A stretch of 64,000 bases of DNA from the NCBI GenBank assembly GCA_902567495.1, contig CACFMO010000001.1, forward strand, positions 62,001 through 126,000, written 5' to 3'. Origin of the DNA: an uncultured Pelagibacteraceae bacterium (GTDB taxonomy: Bacteria > Pseudomonadota > Alphaproteobacteria > Pelagibacterales > Pelagibacteraceae). Made by a program: the position numbers and the translations under genes. Each line of letters starts with the position of its first letter. Position 1 is the stretch's first letter. Below the pieces are notes generated by a model, which saw nothing but the letters and a program-made list of their open reading frames with translations, made no database searches and was not told the origin of the DNA. This document shows positions 44,574 to 53,387 of this stretch, piece after piece.

Positions 44574-46418
44574 ATGAAAAAAATTCAACTAACTTGTGCA
44601 CATGCTATTGTTAAATATCTAATATCACAGAAAATATTAGTTGACGGTAAAAAATTACCCCTGTTTGCAGGTGCATTTGGAATTTTTGGTCATGGAAATG
44701 TAGCTTGTTTAGGACAGGCTCTAGAAGAAAATAAAAAAGAACTTCCTACTTGGAGAGGCCATCATGAACAGAATATGGCTTTAACAGGTATTGCTTTTTC
44801 GAGAGCTAAAAGAAGAAAACAAATTTTTGTTGCAACAAGTTCTGTTGGTCCAGGTTCAACAAACATGCTTACAGCTGCAGCGGTTGCTATGAGTAATCGA
44901 TTGCCTATACTTTTTTTACCAGGAGATACTTACGCTAACAGAATGCCTGATCCTGTATTACAACAAGTTGAACATTTTAATAATCCAAACATAACACAAA
45001 ATGATGCTTTCAAATATGTAACTCGATACTTTGATAGAATCACTAGACCAGAGCAAATACTTCAAACATTTCCGCAAGCCATTCAAACAATGATCGATCC
45101 CGCGGATTGTGGACCTGCGTGTATTTCTTTATCTCAAGATGTGCAAGGTGAAACCTTTGATTATCCAGAAGAATTTTTTAATGAGAAAATTCATACAATA
45201 AGAAGACCAAGACCTGATGATTATCAAATTAAACAAGCAGCAGTTTTAATTAAAAAATCAAAAAATCCAATAATTATTTCAGGAGGAGGAATTTTTTATT
45301 CTGATGCAATGAAAGAATTAAGTCAATTTGCAAAAAAACATAATATTCCTACAGCACAAACTGTAATGGGTTATTCAACTATGAAAAAAGATGATCCATA
45401 CTTTCTAGGTGCCATTGGCGGGTTCGGTGGAAAGGCTCCAAATGATTTTATGAAAAAAACAGATTTAGCTATTGCTATTGGAACAAAATTGGCTGATTTC
45501 ACGACTGGATCGTGGACAAATTTTGAAAATCCAAATTTTAAATTAGTTTCAATAAATGTATCAAGATTTGATGCTAATAAGCATATGGCTCAATCTATTG
45601 TTGGTGATGCGAAAGTTTGTATTCATGATTTAACTGTTGCTTTAGGAAGTTGGAAAGCATCGGATGAATGGTATAAAAAATCAAGAAGTGCAGTTAAATC
45701 TTGGAATAATTACCTTGATAAAGAAAGTGGTCCTACAAATCAAAAATTACCATCTTATGCGCATGTTGCGGGCGCAGTTTATAGAAAATCAGATCCATCT
45801 GATATTGCTGTCACTGCAGCAGGAGGATTAGTTGGAGAAGTCTTGCAGGTTTGGAGACCTCGAGAATTAAATACTCATGAAACTGAATGGGGTTTTAGCT
45901 GTATGAGTTATGAAATCTCTGGAGCCTTAGGTATAAAAATGGCAAATCCAGAAAAAGAAGTTATAGCTTTTGTTGGTGATGGATCATACCTACTCTACAA
46001 TTCAGATATTTATAGTTCAGTTTTGACAAATCATAAATTAATTATAGTTGTTTGTGATAATGGAGGCCATGCTGTTATTAATAGATTACAACTTTACAAA
46101 GGTGGCAAAGAATTTAATTGCCTATTTGAAAGTTCTAAAGTTCAAAACATAAAAAAAATAGATTTTGCTAAACACGCTATAAGTTTAGGTGCAACTGGTG
46201 AAAATGTAAATTCTATAAATGAACTTGAACAAGCTTTTATAAGAGCTAAAAAATCAAAAACAACTTATGTAATATCTATCAAAACTGATGGATATCAATG
46301 GTTAGAAGGTTCAGCATATTGGGAGAGTCCTACTTTAACAAAACCATCTACTAAAGAAAATGAGAGAGCTCTAAAAGAACATCTACAAGGTAAATCAAAA
46401 CAAAGACAAGGTGTTTAA
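44574..46418 (+). CDS. iolD: 3D-(3,5/4)-trihydroxycyclohexane-1,2-dione hydrolase
   Basis: A thiamine-diphosphate enzyme that opens the ring of the inositol-derived dione to 5-deoxyglucuronate. The 614 residues show the ThDP-activating glutamate in RGHHEQNMALTG near 61, the FVGDGSYLLYNSDIYSS ThDP/Mg motif with downstream VCDNGGH near 480-505, and the central NAD/FAD-like domain. Its length and the N-terminal LTCAHAIVKYL...LPLFAGAFGIFGHGNV fit IolD rather than acetolactate synthase. iolE and iolG lie 6-8 kb away in the same cassette. Confidence 0.93.
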   Translation: MKKIQLTCAHAIVKYLISQKILVDGKKLPLFAGAFGIFGHGNVACLGQALEENKKELPTWRGHHEQNMALTGIAFSRAKRRKQIFVATSSVGPGSTNMLTAAAVAMSNRLPILFLPGDTYANRMPDPVLQQVEHFNNPNITQNDAFKYVTRYFDRITRPEQILQTFPQAIQTMIDPADCGPACISLSQDVQGETFDYPEEFFNEKIHTIRRPRPDDYQIKQAAVLIKKSKNPIIISGGGIFYSDAMKELSQFAKKHNIPTAQTVMGYSTMKKDDPYFLGAIGGFGGKAPNDFMKKTDLAIAIGTKLADFTTGSWTNFENPNFKLVSINVSRFDANKHMAQSIVGDAKVCIHDLTVALGSWKASDEWYKKSRSAVKSWNNYLDKESGPTNQKLPSYAHVAGAVYRKSDPSDIAVTAAGGLVGEVLQVWRPRELNTHETEWGFSCMSYEISGALGIKMANPEKEVIAFVGDGSYLLYNSDIYSSVLTNHKLIIVVCDNGGHAVINRLQLYKGGKEFNCLFESSKVQNIKKIDFAKHAISLGATGENVNSINELEQAFIRAKKSKTTYVISIKTDGYQWLEGSAYWESPTLTKPSTKENERALKEHLQGKSKQRQGV

Positions 46419-46423
46419 TCTAA

Positions 46424-47581
46424 ATGGTTAAGGTTTTTAAAGTTGGTCTTATAGGTTGTGGACACATAGCCGAAACTTATTTTAGAGCCCATAAATACTT
46501 TAATAATTTCAGAATTATTAAATGTGCAGATATAAATCATTTAGCTGCAAAGAAATGCGCTACAACTTATAAAATAAAAGCTTTGAGTGTGAAAAATTTA
46601 CTTAAAGATAAAGAAATTGAAATAATATTAAATCTTACTGTTCCAAAAGCACACTTTGAGGTCTCCAAAAAAGCTCTTTTAAATAATAAGCATGTTTATA
46701 CAGAAAAACCAATGGCTATTAATTTAAAAGATGGAAAGGAGTTATTAAAAATCTCAAAAAGAAAAAGACTTTATATTGGTAACGCCCCAGATACATTTCT
46801 AGGTGGTGGTAATCAAAAATCAAAAGAAATATTAGAGAAAAATTTTATTGGTAAAATTAATTTAGGAAACATTATTTTTGCTTACCCTGGAGTACAATCT
46901 TATCACCCAAATCCTGAACCGTGGTTTGCAAAAAAAGAAGGCGGTCCTGTTATCGATATGGGGCCTTATTATTTGACTGCATTAGTAAACTTATTAGGAC
47001 CGGCAAAACAAGTCTGGGGTAGCTTTATGTGGAACAAAAAAAAGAGGATAATAGGTATCGGACCAAGAAAAGGTAAATCAATAAAAGTTTTGTGTCCAAC
47101 CACTTACCTAGGAACAATTTTTTTTAATAGTGGAGCAATAATAAGATTTACTCTTTCTTTTGATGTAATAGCACATCACAGAAATCATATTGAGTTATAT
47201 GGTAGTAAAGGTTCAATACTCGTACCAGACCCAAACATGTTTGGAGGTTCAGTTTATACATGCAAAAAACTTGGAGGAGCTTGGAAAGAACACAGAACAA
47301 ATAAAATGTATTTAGGAAAAATTAATATTAGACAGAAAAGTTTGAGAGCAAACGAAGCACCGATAAATGCAAATTACAGAGGTGTTGGATTAGCTGAAAT
47401 GGCCTATTGTATTCAAAATAAAAAGAAACATAGATGCAATGGAGATTTATCTTTTCATGTATTGGATATAATACAATCGATCATGATAGCTGCTAAAAAA
47501 AGAAAAAGGATTAATATAAAATCCTCTTGCAGTATACCTAAAAAGTTTTCTTCGACTGAAATACGCAAAATACTTAAATAA
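46424..47581 (+). CDS. Gfo/Idh/MocA-family oxidoreductase (sugar or inositol dehydrogenase-like)
   Basis: A 385-residue NAD(P)-dependent oxidoreductase. It has the Rossmann loop VGLIGCGHIAETYFRAH near 8, VYTEKPMAIN near 93 and the catalytic region GGPVIDMGPYYLTALVNLLG near 172 (aspartate and tyrosine, where the common histidine is replaced by Tyr). The C-terminal sheet has HRNHIELYGSKGSILVPDP. It is cotranscribed with iolD, six bases apart. Likely a second polyol or inositol-isomer dehydrogenase; the substrate is unknown. Confidence 0.87.
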   Translation: MVKVFKVGLIGCGHIAETYFRAHKYFNNFRIIKCADINHLAAKKCATTYKIKALSVKNLLKDKEIEIILNLTVPKAHFEVSKKALLNNKHVYTEKPMAINLKDGKELLKISKRKRLYIGNAPDTFLGGGNQKSKEILEKNFIGKINLGNIIFAYPGVQSYHPNPEPWFAKKEGGPVIDMGPYYLTALVNLLGPAKQVWGSFMWNKKKRIIGIGPRKGKSIKVLCPTTYLGTIFFNSGAIIRFTLSFDVIAHHRNHIELYGSKGSILVPDPNMFGGSVYTCKKLGGAWKEHRTNKMYLGKINIRQKSLRANEAPINANYRGVGLAEMAYCIQNKKKHRCNGDLSFHVLDIIQSIMIAAKKRKRINIKSSCSIPKKFSSTEIRKILK

Positions 47582-48461
47582 GATTCTGTCTATTCAAAAT
47601 TGCAGCCCCTCTAACTCCACTGGCATCGCCGTATTTGGGTTTTAAAAAAACAGTTTTAAGATCTACCTTTTTAATATTATTAAATTCTGACAAGTATTTT
47701 TCTGTGATTATTTTAATCTCATCAAGAGATTTGATTTCGTTTGATACACCACCACCGAAAACAATTGCGTCAGGATCAATTATATTAATTATAAGTGATA
47801 AGCTTAGACCTAATTTATTGTTAAATTCTTCTACAATCATTTTTTCATTTGGTGAATTTTCTCTAGATTTTTTAAATATGTCTTTTGCAACAAGTTTTTT
47901 TTTAAATTTAGACAAATACTGTCTCTCTAAACCTTTTCCTGAAATAAACTCTTCAATGTTATGGTCTTTTTTGGATTTTCCTATAGGAACATGACCCCAT
48001 TCACCCGCAAATGCATTTGGTCCAACTAAAATTTTTTTATCTATAACTAATCCACCGCCACATCCTGAGCCTAAAATTATTCCAAAAACTATTTTGTAGT
48101 GCTGGGCTGAACCATCAAAAGCTTCTGATAATGCAAAACAATTAGCATCATTTTCACATAAAACTTTTCTATTTAAACTTTTAGAAATATCATCTGAAAA
48201 TTTCATATTATTTAACCATGGAGAGTTATAAGCGTTTTGAATAAGACCGGTATCTAAATTTGTTGAACCTGGATGACACACACCAACATTTAAATTCTTT
48301 TTAAATTTACTCTCAATTATTTTTACAGAGTCTGTAATTGAATTTAATGTTTCTTTATAATCCTCGGGTGACTCTTTTCTACTTCTGTGTAGTTCAGATC
48401 CATTGTCATCTAAAAGAACTGACTCGATTTTAGTTGCGCCTAAATCTATTCCAATTTGCAT
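47574..48461 (-). CDS. ROK-family sugar kinase without the zinc motif
   Basis: A 295-residue kinase of the ROK family: phosphate-1 loop IGIDLGATKIESVLLDD at the start, NDANCFALSEA near 98 with the catalytic aspartate, ILGSGCGGGLVID near 128 and GEWGHVPIG near 152. The CxCGxxGC zinc-binding motif that normally follows the GH is missing, replaced by KSKKDHNIEEF. It directly follows an ABC transporter ATPase gene with one base of overlap, as FrcK does in FrcBCAK fructose systems. It might phosphorylate the imported sugar or an inositol intermediate. Confidence 0.88.
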   Translation of the reverse strand: MQIGIDLGATKIESVLLDDNGSELHRSRKESPEDYKETLNSITDSVKIIESKFKKNLNVGVCHPGSTNLDTGLIQNAYNSPWLNNMKFSDDISKSLNRKVLCENDANCFALSEAFDGSAQHYKIVFGIILGSGCGGGLVIDKKILVGPNAFAGEWGHVPIGKSKKDHNIEEFISGKGLERQYLSKFKKKLVAKDIFKKSRENSPNEKMIVEEFNNKLGLSLSLIINIIDPDAIVFGGGVSNEIKSLDEIKIITEKYLSEFNNIKKVDLKTVFLKPKYGDASGVRGAAILNRQNLI

Positions 48462-49255
48462 TAATTTTTAGCAATTCTGTCAATTTCTTTTAATTCGACT
48501 TCAAGTTTATCTAGTTCTTCTCCTCCTGCCATCATACCTAACAGTTTTTCTCTAGATAAATTCTTTTTTTCAAAAGTGCCCATACTTTTTCCTCTATTCA
48601 AAATAGTAAAACTGTTTCCAACAGGGTATGCATGATGAACATTGTGTGTAATTAAAATAACACCTAAACCAGAAGCTGCAGCTTTAACAATGTATTTTAA
48701 AACCACAGAGGCTTGATGAACACCTAAAGCAGATGTTGGTTCATCTAATATTAAAACTTTTGCACCAAAATATATCGCTCTGGATATTGCCAAACATTGT
48801 CTCTCACCGCCAGACATGGTGCCCACTGCTTGTGATGGATCTCTAACATCAATCCCAATTTGACCCATTCTTTCAGAAGCTATGGTATTTGCTCTATTTA
48901 TATCGAAAGTTTTAAATGGACCAAAGCCTTTAGTAGGTTCTCTTCCCATAAAAAAATTTCTTGTTACACTCATTAATGAAACTAGAGCTAGATCTTGATA
49001 GACTGTAGCAATACCCATATCTAAGGCGTCTCTAGGTGAGTCAAAAATAGTTTTTTTTCCCTCAACTATAATCTCGCCTTCATCAGGTTTATGCACACCA
49101 GATAAAGTTTTGATTAACGTAGACTTTCCAGCTCCATTGTCACCGAGCAAACACATTATCTGACCTCTTTTAATGTGCATGGTTACATCTTTTAAAGCAA
49201 TAACAGATCCAAAAAATTTACTTATATTATTAAACTCTATTAAATTATCAGACAT
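48461..49255 (-). CDS. Sugar ABC transporter ATP-binding protein (FrcA-type)
   Basis: A single-domain ATPase of 264 residues: Walker [13 protein letters not shown] near 40, Q-loop VYQDLALV, signature [14 protein letters not shown] near 152, Walker [12 protein letters not shown] near 172 and H-loop LITHN. Most ribose/inositol-type importers use a fused double ATPase of about 500 residues, while FrcA of fructose systems is single like this one. It would form a homodimer under the permease encoded just upstream. Confidence 0.92.
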   Translation of the reverse strand: MSDNLIEFNNISKFFGSVIALKDVTMHIKRGQIMCLLGDNGAGKSTLIKTLSGVHKPDEGEIIVEGKKTIFDSPRDALDMGIATVYQDLALVSLMSVTRNFFMGREPTKGFGPFKTFDINRANTIASERMGQIGIDVRDPSQAVGTMSGGERQCLAISRAIYFGAKVLILDEPTSALGVHQASVVLKYIVKAAASGLGVILITHNVHHAYPVGNSFTILNRGKSMGTFEKKNLSREKLLGMMAGGEELDKLEVELKEIDRIAKN

Positions 49256-50374
49256 TTATTTATTTTCTGTAACCCTTCTTCTTATATAATTATTAAATAT
49301 TACAGCTATTAACATCATCACACCTAGAAAAACTTTGAACCAGTCGGTATCAACATCTGTATAATAAATTCCCATAGAAACCGTTCCAAATATCAATGCT
49401 CCAAAAGCTGCTCCTATCGCTGAGCCATACCCACCAGTTAATAAACAGCCACCTACTACTGCAGCAACAATTGCTTCTAACTCTTTTAAAAAACCTCTCA
49501 TTGTATCAGCCGATCCTGCATCCAATACTTGAACACAAGCGTAAACAGTAGCTGCTACTGCAGTTCCAATGAATAAACTTATTTTAACCCTACCTACAGG
49601 AACCCCAACATTTCTTGCACCAAGTTTATCTCCACCAGATGCAAATATCCAATTTCCATATCTAGTTTTCATAAGCAACCAAGTTGCGAATATTGTCATA
49701 GCAATCCACCATATAACAGACGCAGGAATTCCCGTTGCTAATGGAGTGCCATCTTGTCTTAATTCAATTAAACCTAAAGATCCGAGCCAGGTAAAAACAA
49801 ATTGAAAAGCATCTGCAGAAAAAATCCAAGCTATCGGATCGTCTTCTACTAAAACTCTTAATCCTGGTACTTGTGTTCTTCCAGTGATTAACCTTGTTAT
49901 AGCTAAAGTTGCACCTCTTAAAATGAACAACATTGCTAGTGTAACAATAAATGATGGAAGACCTGTTCTTACTACTAAAATTCCATTAGCATAACCAACT
50001 AAAACAGCCATAGAAAAAGCAAATAAAATACTCATCCATAGTGGCCAGCCCCAATATATTGCTGGTATGGCGATACAAATTCCGGCAAAGCCGATCATTG
50101 ATCCAACCGATAAATCAAACTCTCCACCGATCATTAGTAAAGCTGCAGCTACAGCGATAATTCCTAAATTAGCTGATACCTCTAAAAAATTAATTGTTCC
50201 ATATGCACTGAACATTCCAGTATCACCAGCTATAATTCCAAAAAATATAAATACTAAAATTGAACCACCAAGCGCACCTAATTCGGGTCGATTTAATAAT
50301 ACTTTAAGCTTAGAAACTTTTCTTAATCTCTCGTCACTAGATTTGTTTTGAATACTTTTTGACTTAGTTGACAT
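49256..50374 (-). CDS. Sugar ABC transporter permease (ribose/fructose/inositol type)
   Basis: A 372-residue inner-membrane permease with about ten hydrophobic segments. It has the BPD_transp_2 family landmarks: IIAVAAALLMIGGEFDLSVGSMIGFAG near 80, GLPSFIVTLAMLFILRGATL near 145 and GAIVGGCLL-like AAVVGGCLLTGGYGSAIGAAFGALIFG near 300. A cytoplasmic N-terminal tail of about 45 basic residues precedes the first helix. It is separated from the binding-protein gene by a strong terminator. Confidence 0.93.
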   Translation of the reverse strand: MSTKSKSIQNKSSDERLRKVSKLKVLLNRPELGALGGSILVFIFFGIIAGDTGMFSAYGTINFLEVSANLGIIAVAAALLMIGGEFDLSVGSMIGFAGICIAIPAIYWGWPLWMSILFAFSMAVLVGYANGILVVRTGLPSFIVTLAMLFILRGATLAITRLITGRTQVPGLRVLVEDDPIAWIFSADAFQFVFTWLGSLGLIELRQDGTPLATGIPASVIWWIAMTIFATWLLMKTRYGNWIFASGGDKLGARNVGVPVGRVKISLFIGTAVAATVYACVQVLDAGSADTMRGFLKELEAIVAAVVGGCLLTGGYGSAIGAAFGALIFGTVSMGIYYTDVDTDWFKVFLGVMMLIAVIFNNYIRRRVTENK

Positions 50375-50391
50375 AATTTTAAATTTTTTTT

Positions 50392-50425
50392 AAAAAAAAA
50401 GGGCCTGATTTTATAACCAGGCCCT
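50392..50425 (-). terminator. Rho-independent terminator between binding-protein and permease genes
   Basis: On the minus strand GGGCCTG and CAGGCCC pair around a ten-base loop (50401-50424), followed by nine T residues. Lying after the binding-protein stop and before the permease start, it should let part of transcription through and make the binding protein more abundant. Confidence 0.88.
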
Positions 50426-50438
50426 CTTTAAAGATTTT

Positions 50439-51359
50439 TTATCTATAACCTTGTGCTGCCCACTTAATTACTTTGCTAGCATTATCTGGAGTAACGAAAC
50501 CAGGTCCCGTCATAACAACACCAGCTGGCATTGTTCCCCATCTCATATACTGAGCAAAAATTGCGATAGGCAAATATCCCTGAAGATATTGTTGTTGGTC
50601 AATTAAAAACTCAACTTCTCCTGCAGCTGCAGCTTTCAACATATCTGGAGACATATCAAATGTTCCAAGTTTTATCGAACCAACTTTTCCAGCAGATTTT
50701 AATGCTTTTAAAGCAGCTTCGCCAGAAAGTCCCGCGCCTAAAGTAAGGATAGTGTCGACACCACCTAATTTAGCAGCAACAGCTTTTTGAATTTCTGTTG
50801 GGTCATTAGAAGTACCAAGTATTTCTACTGAACCTCCAAAACCTTTTTTGAAACCTGCACATCTTCTATCAAGAGCTACGTTACCTACTTCGTGGTTAAC
50901 GCAAAGAGCTTTCTTACCGCCCGCAGCTTTCATTTTTTGTCCACCACCTACACCTGCTTCAAACTCAGTTTGACCAACGTGAGCGCTAATACCTAATTTA
51001 GCAAAGTCATCAGAACCAGAGTTCATTGATACTACTGGAATTCCAGCAGCAATTGCAGCTTTTACAGATTTTCCTAGAGCTGCAGCATCAGGTAAGGTGA
51101 TTACAATTCCTTTTGGTTTTTGTGAAACAGCATTGTCAATTAATTTTGCCATTTCAACCATGTCGAAAGTACCTGGAGCTGTATACTTGCACTTAATTTT
51201 CATATCTTTGCAAGCAGAGTCGACTCCATTTTTAGCAACCGACCAGAAAGGATCATTAGCTTGACCATGTGAAACAACGATTACATCAATAGCAAAGGAT
51301 GCTACTGACATTGCTGCCCACGAAAGAAAAGCTAATATAGTTAAATATATTTTTCTCAT
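50439..51359 (-). CDS. Periplasmic sugar-binding protein of the ABC transporter
   Basis: A 306-residue type I periplasmic binding protein with a signal peptide cleaved about residue 23 (ASFA). The ribose-binding fold is seen in VIVVSHGQANDPFWSVAKNGVDSAC near 26, PKGIVITLPDAAALGKSVKAAIAAGIPVVSMNSG near 83 and LTLGAGLSGEAALKAL. Cysteine pairs (around 50/56 and 154/167) may be disulfides. A clear GAGGG Shine-Dalgarno lies before the ATG. Higher GC and low lysine bias compared with neighbours fit a highly expressed gene. With iolG next door, inositol is a likely ligand, fructose another. Confidence 0.9.
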   Translation of the reverse strand: MRKIYLTILAFLSWAAMSVASFAIDVIVVSHGQANDPFWSVAKNGVDSACKDMKIKCKYTAPGTFDMVEMAKLIDNAVSQKPKGIVITLPDAAALGKSVKAAIAAGIPVVSMNSGSDDFAKLGISAHVGQTEFEAGVGGGQKMKAAGGKKALCVNHEVGNVALDRRCAGFKKGFGGSVEILGTSNDPTEIQKAVAAKLGGVDTILTLGAGLSGEAALKALKSAGKVGSIKLGTFDMSPDMLKAAAAGEVEFLIDQQQYLQGYLPIAIFAQYMRWGTMPAGVVMTGPGFVTPDNASKVIKWAAQGYR

Positions 51360-51378
51360 TTTTCCCTCTTTTGTTGTT

Positions 51379-51398
51379 AATATTAATTAATTAATATT
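51379..51398. promoter_or_regulatory. Perfect 20-base palindrome in the leader of the binding-protein gene
   Basis: AATATTAATTAATTAATATT is fully self-complementary and lies 19 bases before the ATG of the binding-protein gene. It could be an operator or an RNA hairpin. All-AT composition makes chance occurrence less unlikely. Confidence 0.4.
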
Positions 51399-51471
51399 TT
51401 TTATTTAAACAAAAATAATATCAAAAGAAAAGGTGGTGTTATTTTTTATTCAACCCTAGGTTTTAAAAAAA

Positions 51472-52422
51472 CTATGTAATTTTAATAACTTTTTTACTTG
51501 ATAAAGATTTATATGCAGCATTAGCAAGAAGAAGGGCTTTTTCCCCATCAATAAATGAAGCTCTAGGTTTTTTATTTTTATTAGCAAGATTTACAAGATC
51601 TTGAAGTTGTAATTTATAAGCTGTTTTATATCTATCAATAAAAAAATTATACTTCTTTTTATTTTCAGATATCAAACATCCCTTACTACCAAAAACCTCA
51701 ATTCTTTGATCATAACCATATTTGTAATGTCGTGAATTATTAATTGTGCAAATTACTCCTGTTGTTGATTTAAGAACACAAGTTGCTAATTCGTAATCTT
51801 TAATATCATTAAATTTTTTACTCGAAATATTTGACGCTGTTGCAAAAATTTCTTTTATTTCATCATTACCTAGATAAAAACGAACCATATCAAAATCATG
51901 TATTGTCATGTCTCTAAAAATTCCACCTGAACTTTTTAAATACTTAAAAGACGGAGGAGCTGGATCCCTACTTGTAATAATAATTTTCTCTAATTTTCCA
52001 ATTTTTCCAGATAATAATGATCTTTTTAAAGCATAATGACCTGGATCATAACGTCTATTAAAACCCAACTGAATTTTTGGTTTATGTTTTTTTATATATT
52101 TTTTGCATTTTATAACTTTATTAATATTTAAATCTAAAGGTTTTTCGCAAAAAACTATCTTCTTACTTTTTACGGACTTGGTTATTAACGGTATATGTGT
52201 AGAGGTTGTTGAAGATATAAAAATTATATCTATTGATTTATCTGAAAATGCCTTTGATGGACTTTTTAAATTAAAACATTTAAGTTTTTTTGAATAAATT
52301 TTAGCGATTTTTTGATTTATATCGTATACATACTTAAGCTTTAGTTTAGAATTTAATACAATATTTTTTGCATGCATCACCCCTATTCTACCTAAGCCAA
52401 ATAATGCAACATTTTTTTTCAT
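51472..52422 (-). CDS. iolG: Myo-inositol 2-dehydrogenase
   Basis: A Gfo/Idh/MocA enzyme of 316 residues oxidising myo-inositol to scyllo-inosose. It carries the IolG-type landmarks: ALFGLGRIGVMHAKN at the start, FCEKPLDLN near 92 (catalytic lysine), LGFNRRYDPGH near 119, SRDPAPP...SGGIFRDMTIHDFDMVRF near 148-180 (Asp and His catalytic) and YGYDQRIEVFGSKG near 235. The last two are diagnostic for this subgroup. Upstream on the other strand, 63 bases away, is iolE. Confidence 0.9.
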   Translation of the reverse strand: MKKNVALFGLGRIGVMHAKNIVLNSKLKLKYVYDINQKIAKIYSKKLKCFNLKSPSKAFSDKSIDIIFISSTTSTHIPLITKSVKSKKIVFCEKPLDLNINKVIKCKKYIKKHKPKIQLGFNRRYDPGHYALKRSLLSGKIGKLEKIIITSRDPAPPSFKYLKSSGGIFRDMTIHDFDMVRFYLGNDEIKEIFATASNISSKKFNDIKDYELATCVLKSTTGVICTINNSRHYKYGYDQRIEVFGSKGCLISENKKKYNFFIDRYKTAYKLQLQDLVNLANKNKKPRASFIDGEKALLLANAAYKSLSSKKVIKIT

Positions 52423-52485
52423 TAACTAATCACTTTTTTGTTTAAACTGACGATTTTAACCTTTATTCTAACAAATTAAAAAAAT

Positions 52486-53385
52486 ATGTCAGTAAAATTA
52501 GGAATAGCACCAATAGCGTGGAGTAATGATGATATGCCAGAACTAGGCGGCGATACATCTTTAGAAACTTGTTTGTCTGAAGCTAGAGAAGCTGGATTTA
52601 CTGGAATTGAGTCTGGAGGAAAATTTCCTAAAACCTCAAAAGAATTATTACCCATATTAAATAAACACAATATTAATTTATGTTCAGGTTGGTATGGCGC
52701 AAATCTATTAAAAAGGACTGTAAAAGATGAAATGGAAAATATTAGAACTCAATTAGATTTATTTAAAGATTGCAATGCACCTTGCATAGTTTTTGCCGAG
52801 GTCACTAATTCAATACAAGCTGATGAATCAAAACCTTTATCAAAAAGACCAAAATTAGATAAAGATGATTGGAAAAAATTCTGTGAAAAAATTAATGAAG
52901 TTGGAAAAAGATTAGAAGGTGAAAATATGCCATTAGCCTATCATCACCATATGGGAACTGTAATACAATCACATGAAGATACTGAAAGGCTAATGAATGA
53001 AACAAACGATACAGTTAAACTAACTATAGACACTGGCCACATGTTATTTGCTGGTGGTAATTCTTTGAAGATTATAAGAGATTTTAAAGAGAAAATTGCA
53101 CACGTTCATTGTAAAGATATGAGAGAAAAGGTTTTAAAAAAGTCACTATCTCAGGATCTAAGTTTTAGGCATGCTTTTTTAGAGGGTGCTTTTACTGTTC
53201 CTGGAGATGGTTGTATAGATTATAGGCCTATTTTTAATGAGCTTGTAAAGAATAACTATCAAGGTTGGCTTGTTGTTGAGGCAGAACAAGATCCAAAAAA
53301 AGCAAATCCATTTGAATATGCTAAAATTGGTTTTAATTATCTTAAAAAAACCTCAAGTGAATGTGGTTTGGAAATAATAACTTAA
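52486..53385 (+). CDS. iolE: Inosose dehydratase
   Basis: A TIM-barrel metalloenzyme of 299 residues that dehydrates scyllo-inosose to the trihydroxycyclohexanedione used by IolD. The opening LGIAPIAWSNDDMPELGGDTSLETCL is nearly a signature of IolE. Metal-site segments are FTGIESGGKFP, LAYHHHMGTVIQ, TIDTGHMLFAGG and HVHCKDMREKV. It is divergent from iolG and convergent with tgt by two bases. A divergent iolG/iolE promoter region fits coordinated control. Confidence 0.93.
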   Translation: MSVKLGIAPIAWSNDDMPELGGDTSLETCLSEAREAGFTGIESGGKFPKTSKELLPILNKHNINLCSGWYGANLLKRTVKDEMENIRTQLDLFKDCNAPCIVFAEVTNSIQADESKPLSKRPKLDKDDWKKFCEKINEVGKRLEGENMPLAYHHHMGTVIQSHEDTERLMNETNDTVKLTIDTGHMLFAGGNSLKIIRDFKEKIAHVHCKDMREKVLKKSLSQDLSFRHAFLEGAFTVPGDGCIDYRPIFNELVKNNYQGWLVVEAEQDPKKANPFEYAKIGFNYLKKTSSECGLEIIT

Positions 53386-53387
53386 AT

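Noticed and set aside
49569-50351. Forward ORFs opposite the sugar permease (78 and 94 residues)
   Set aside because: Antisense shadows of a conserved membrane protein gene.
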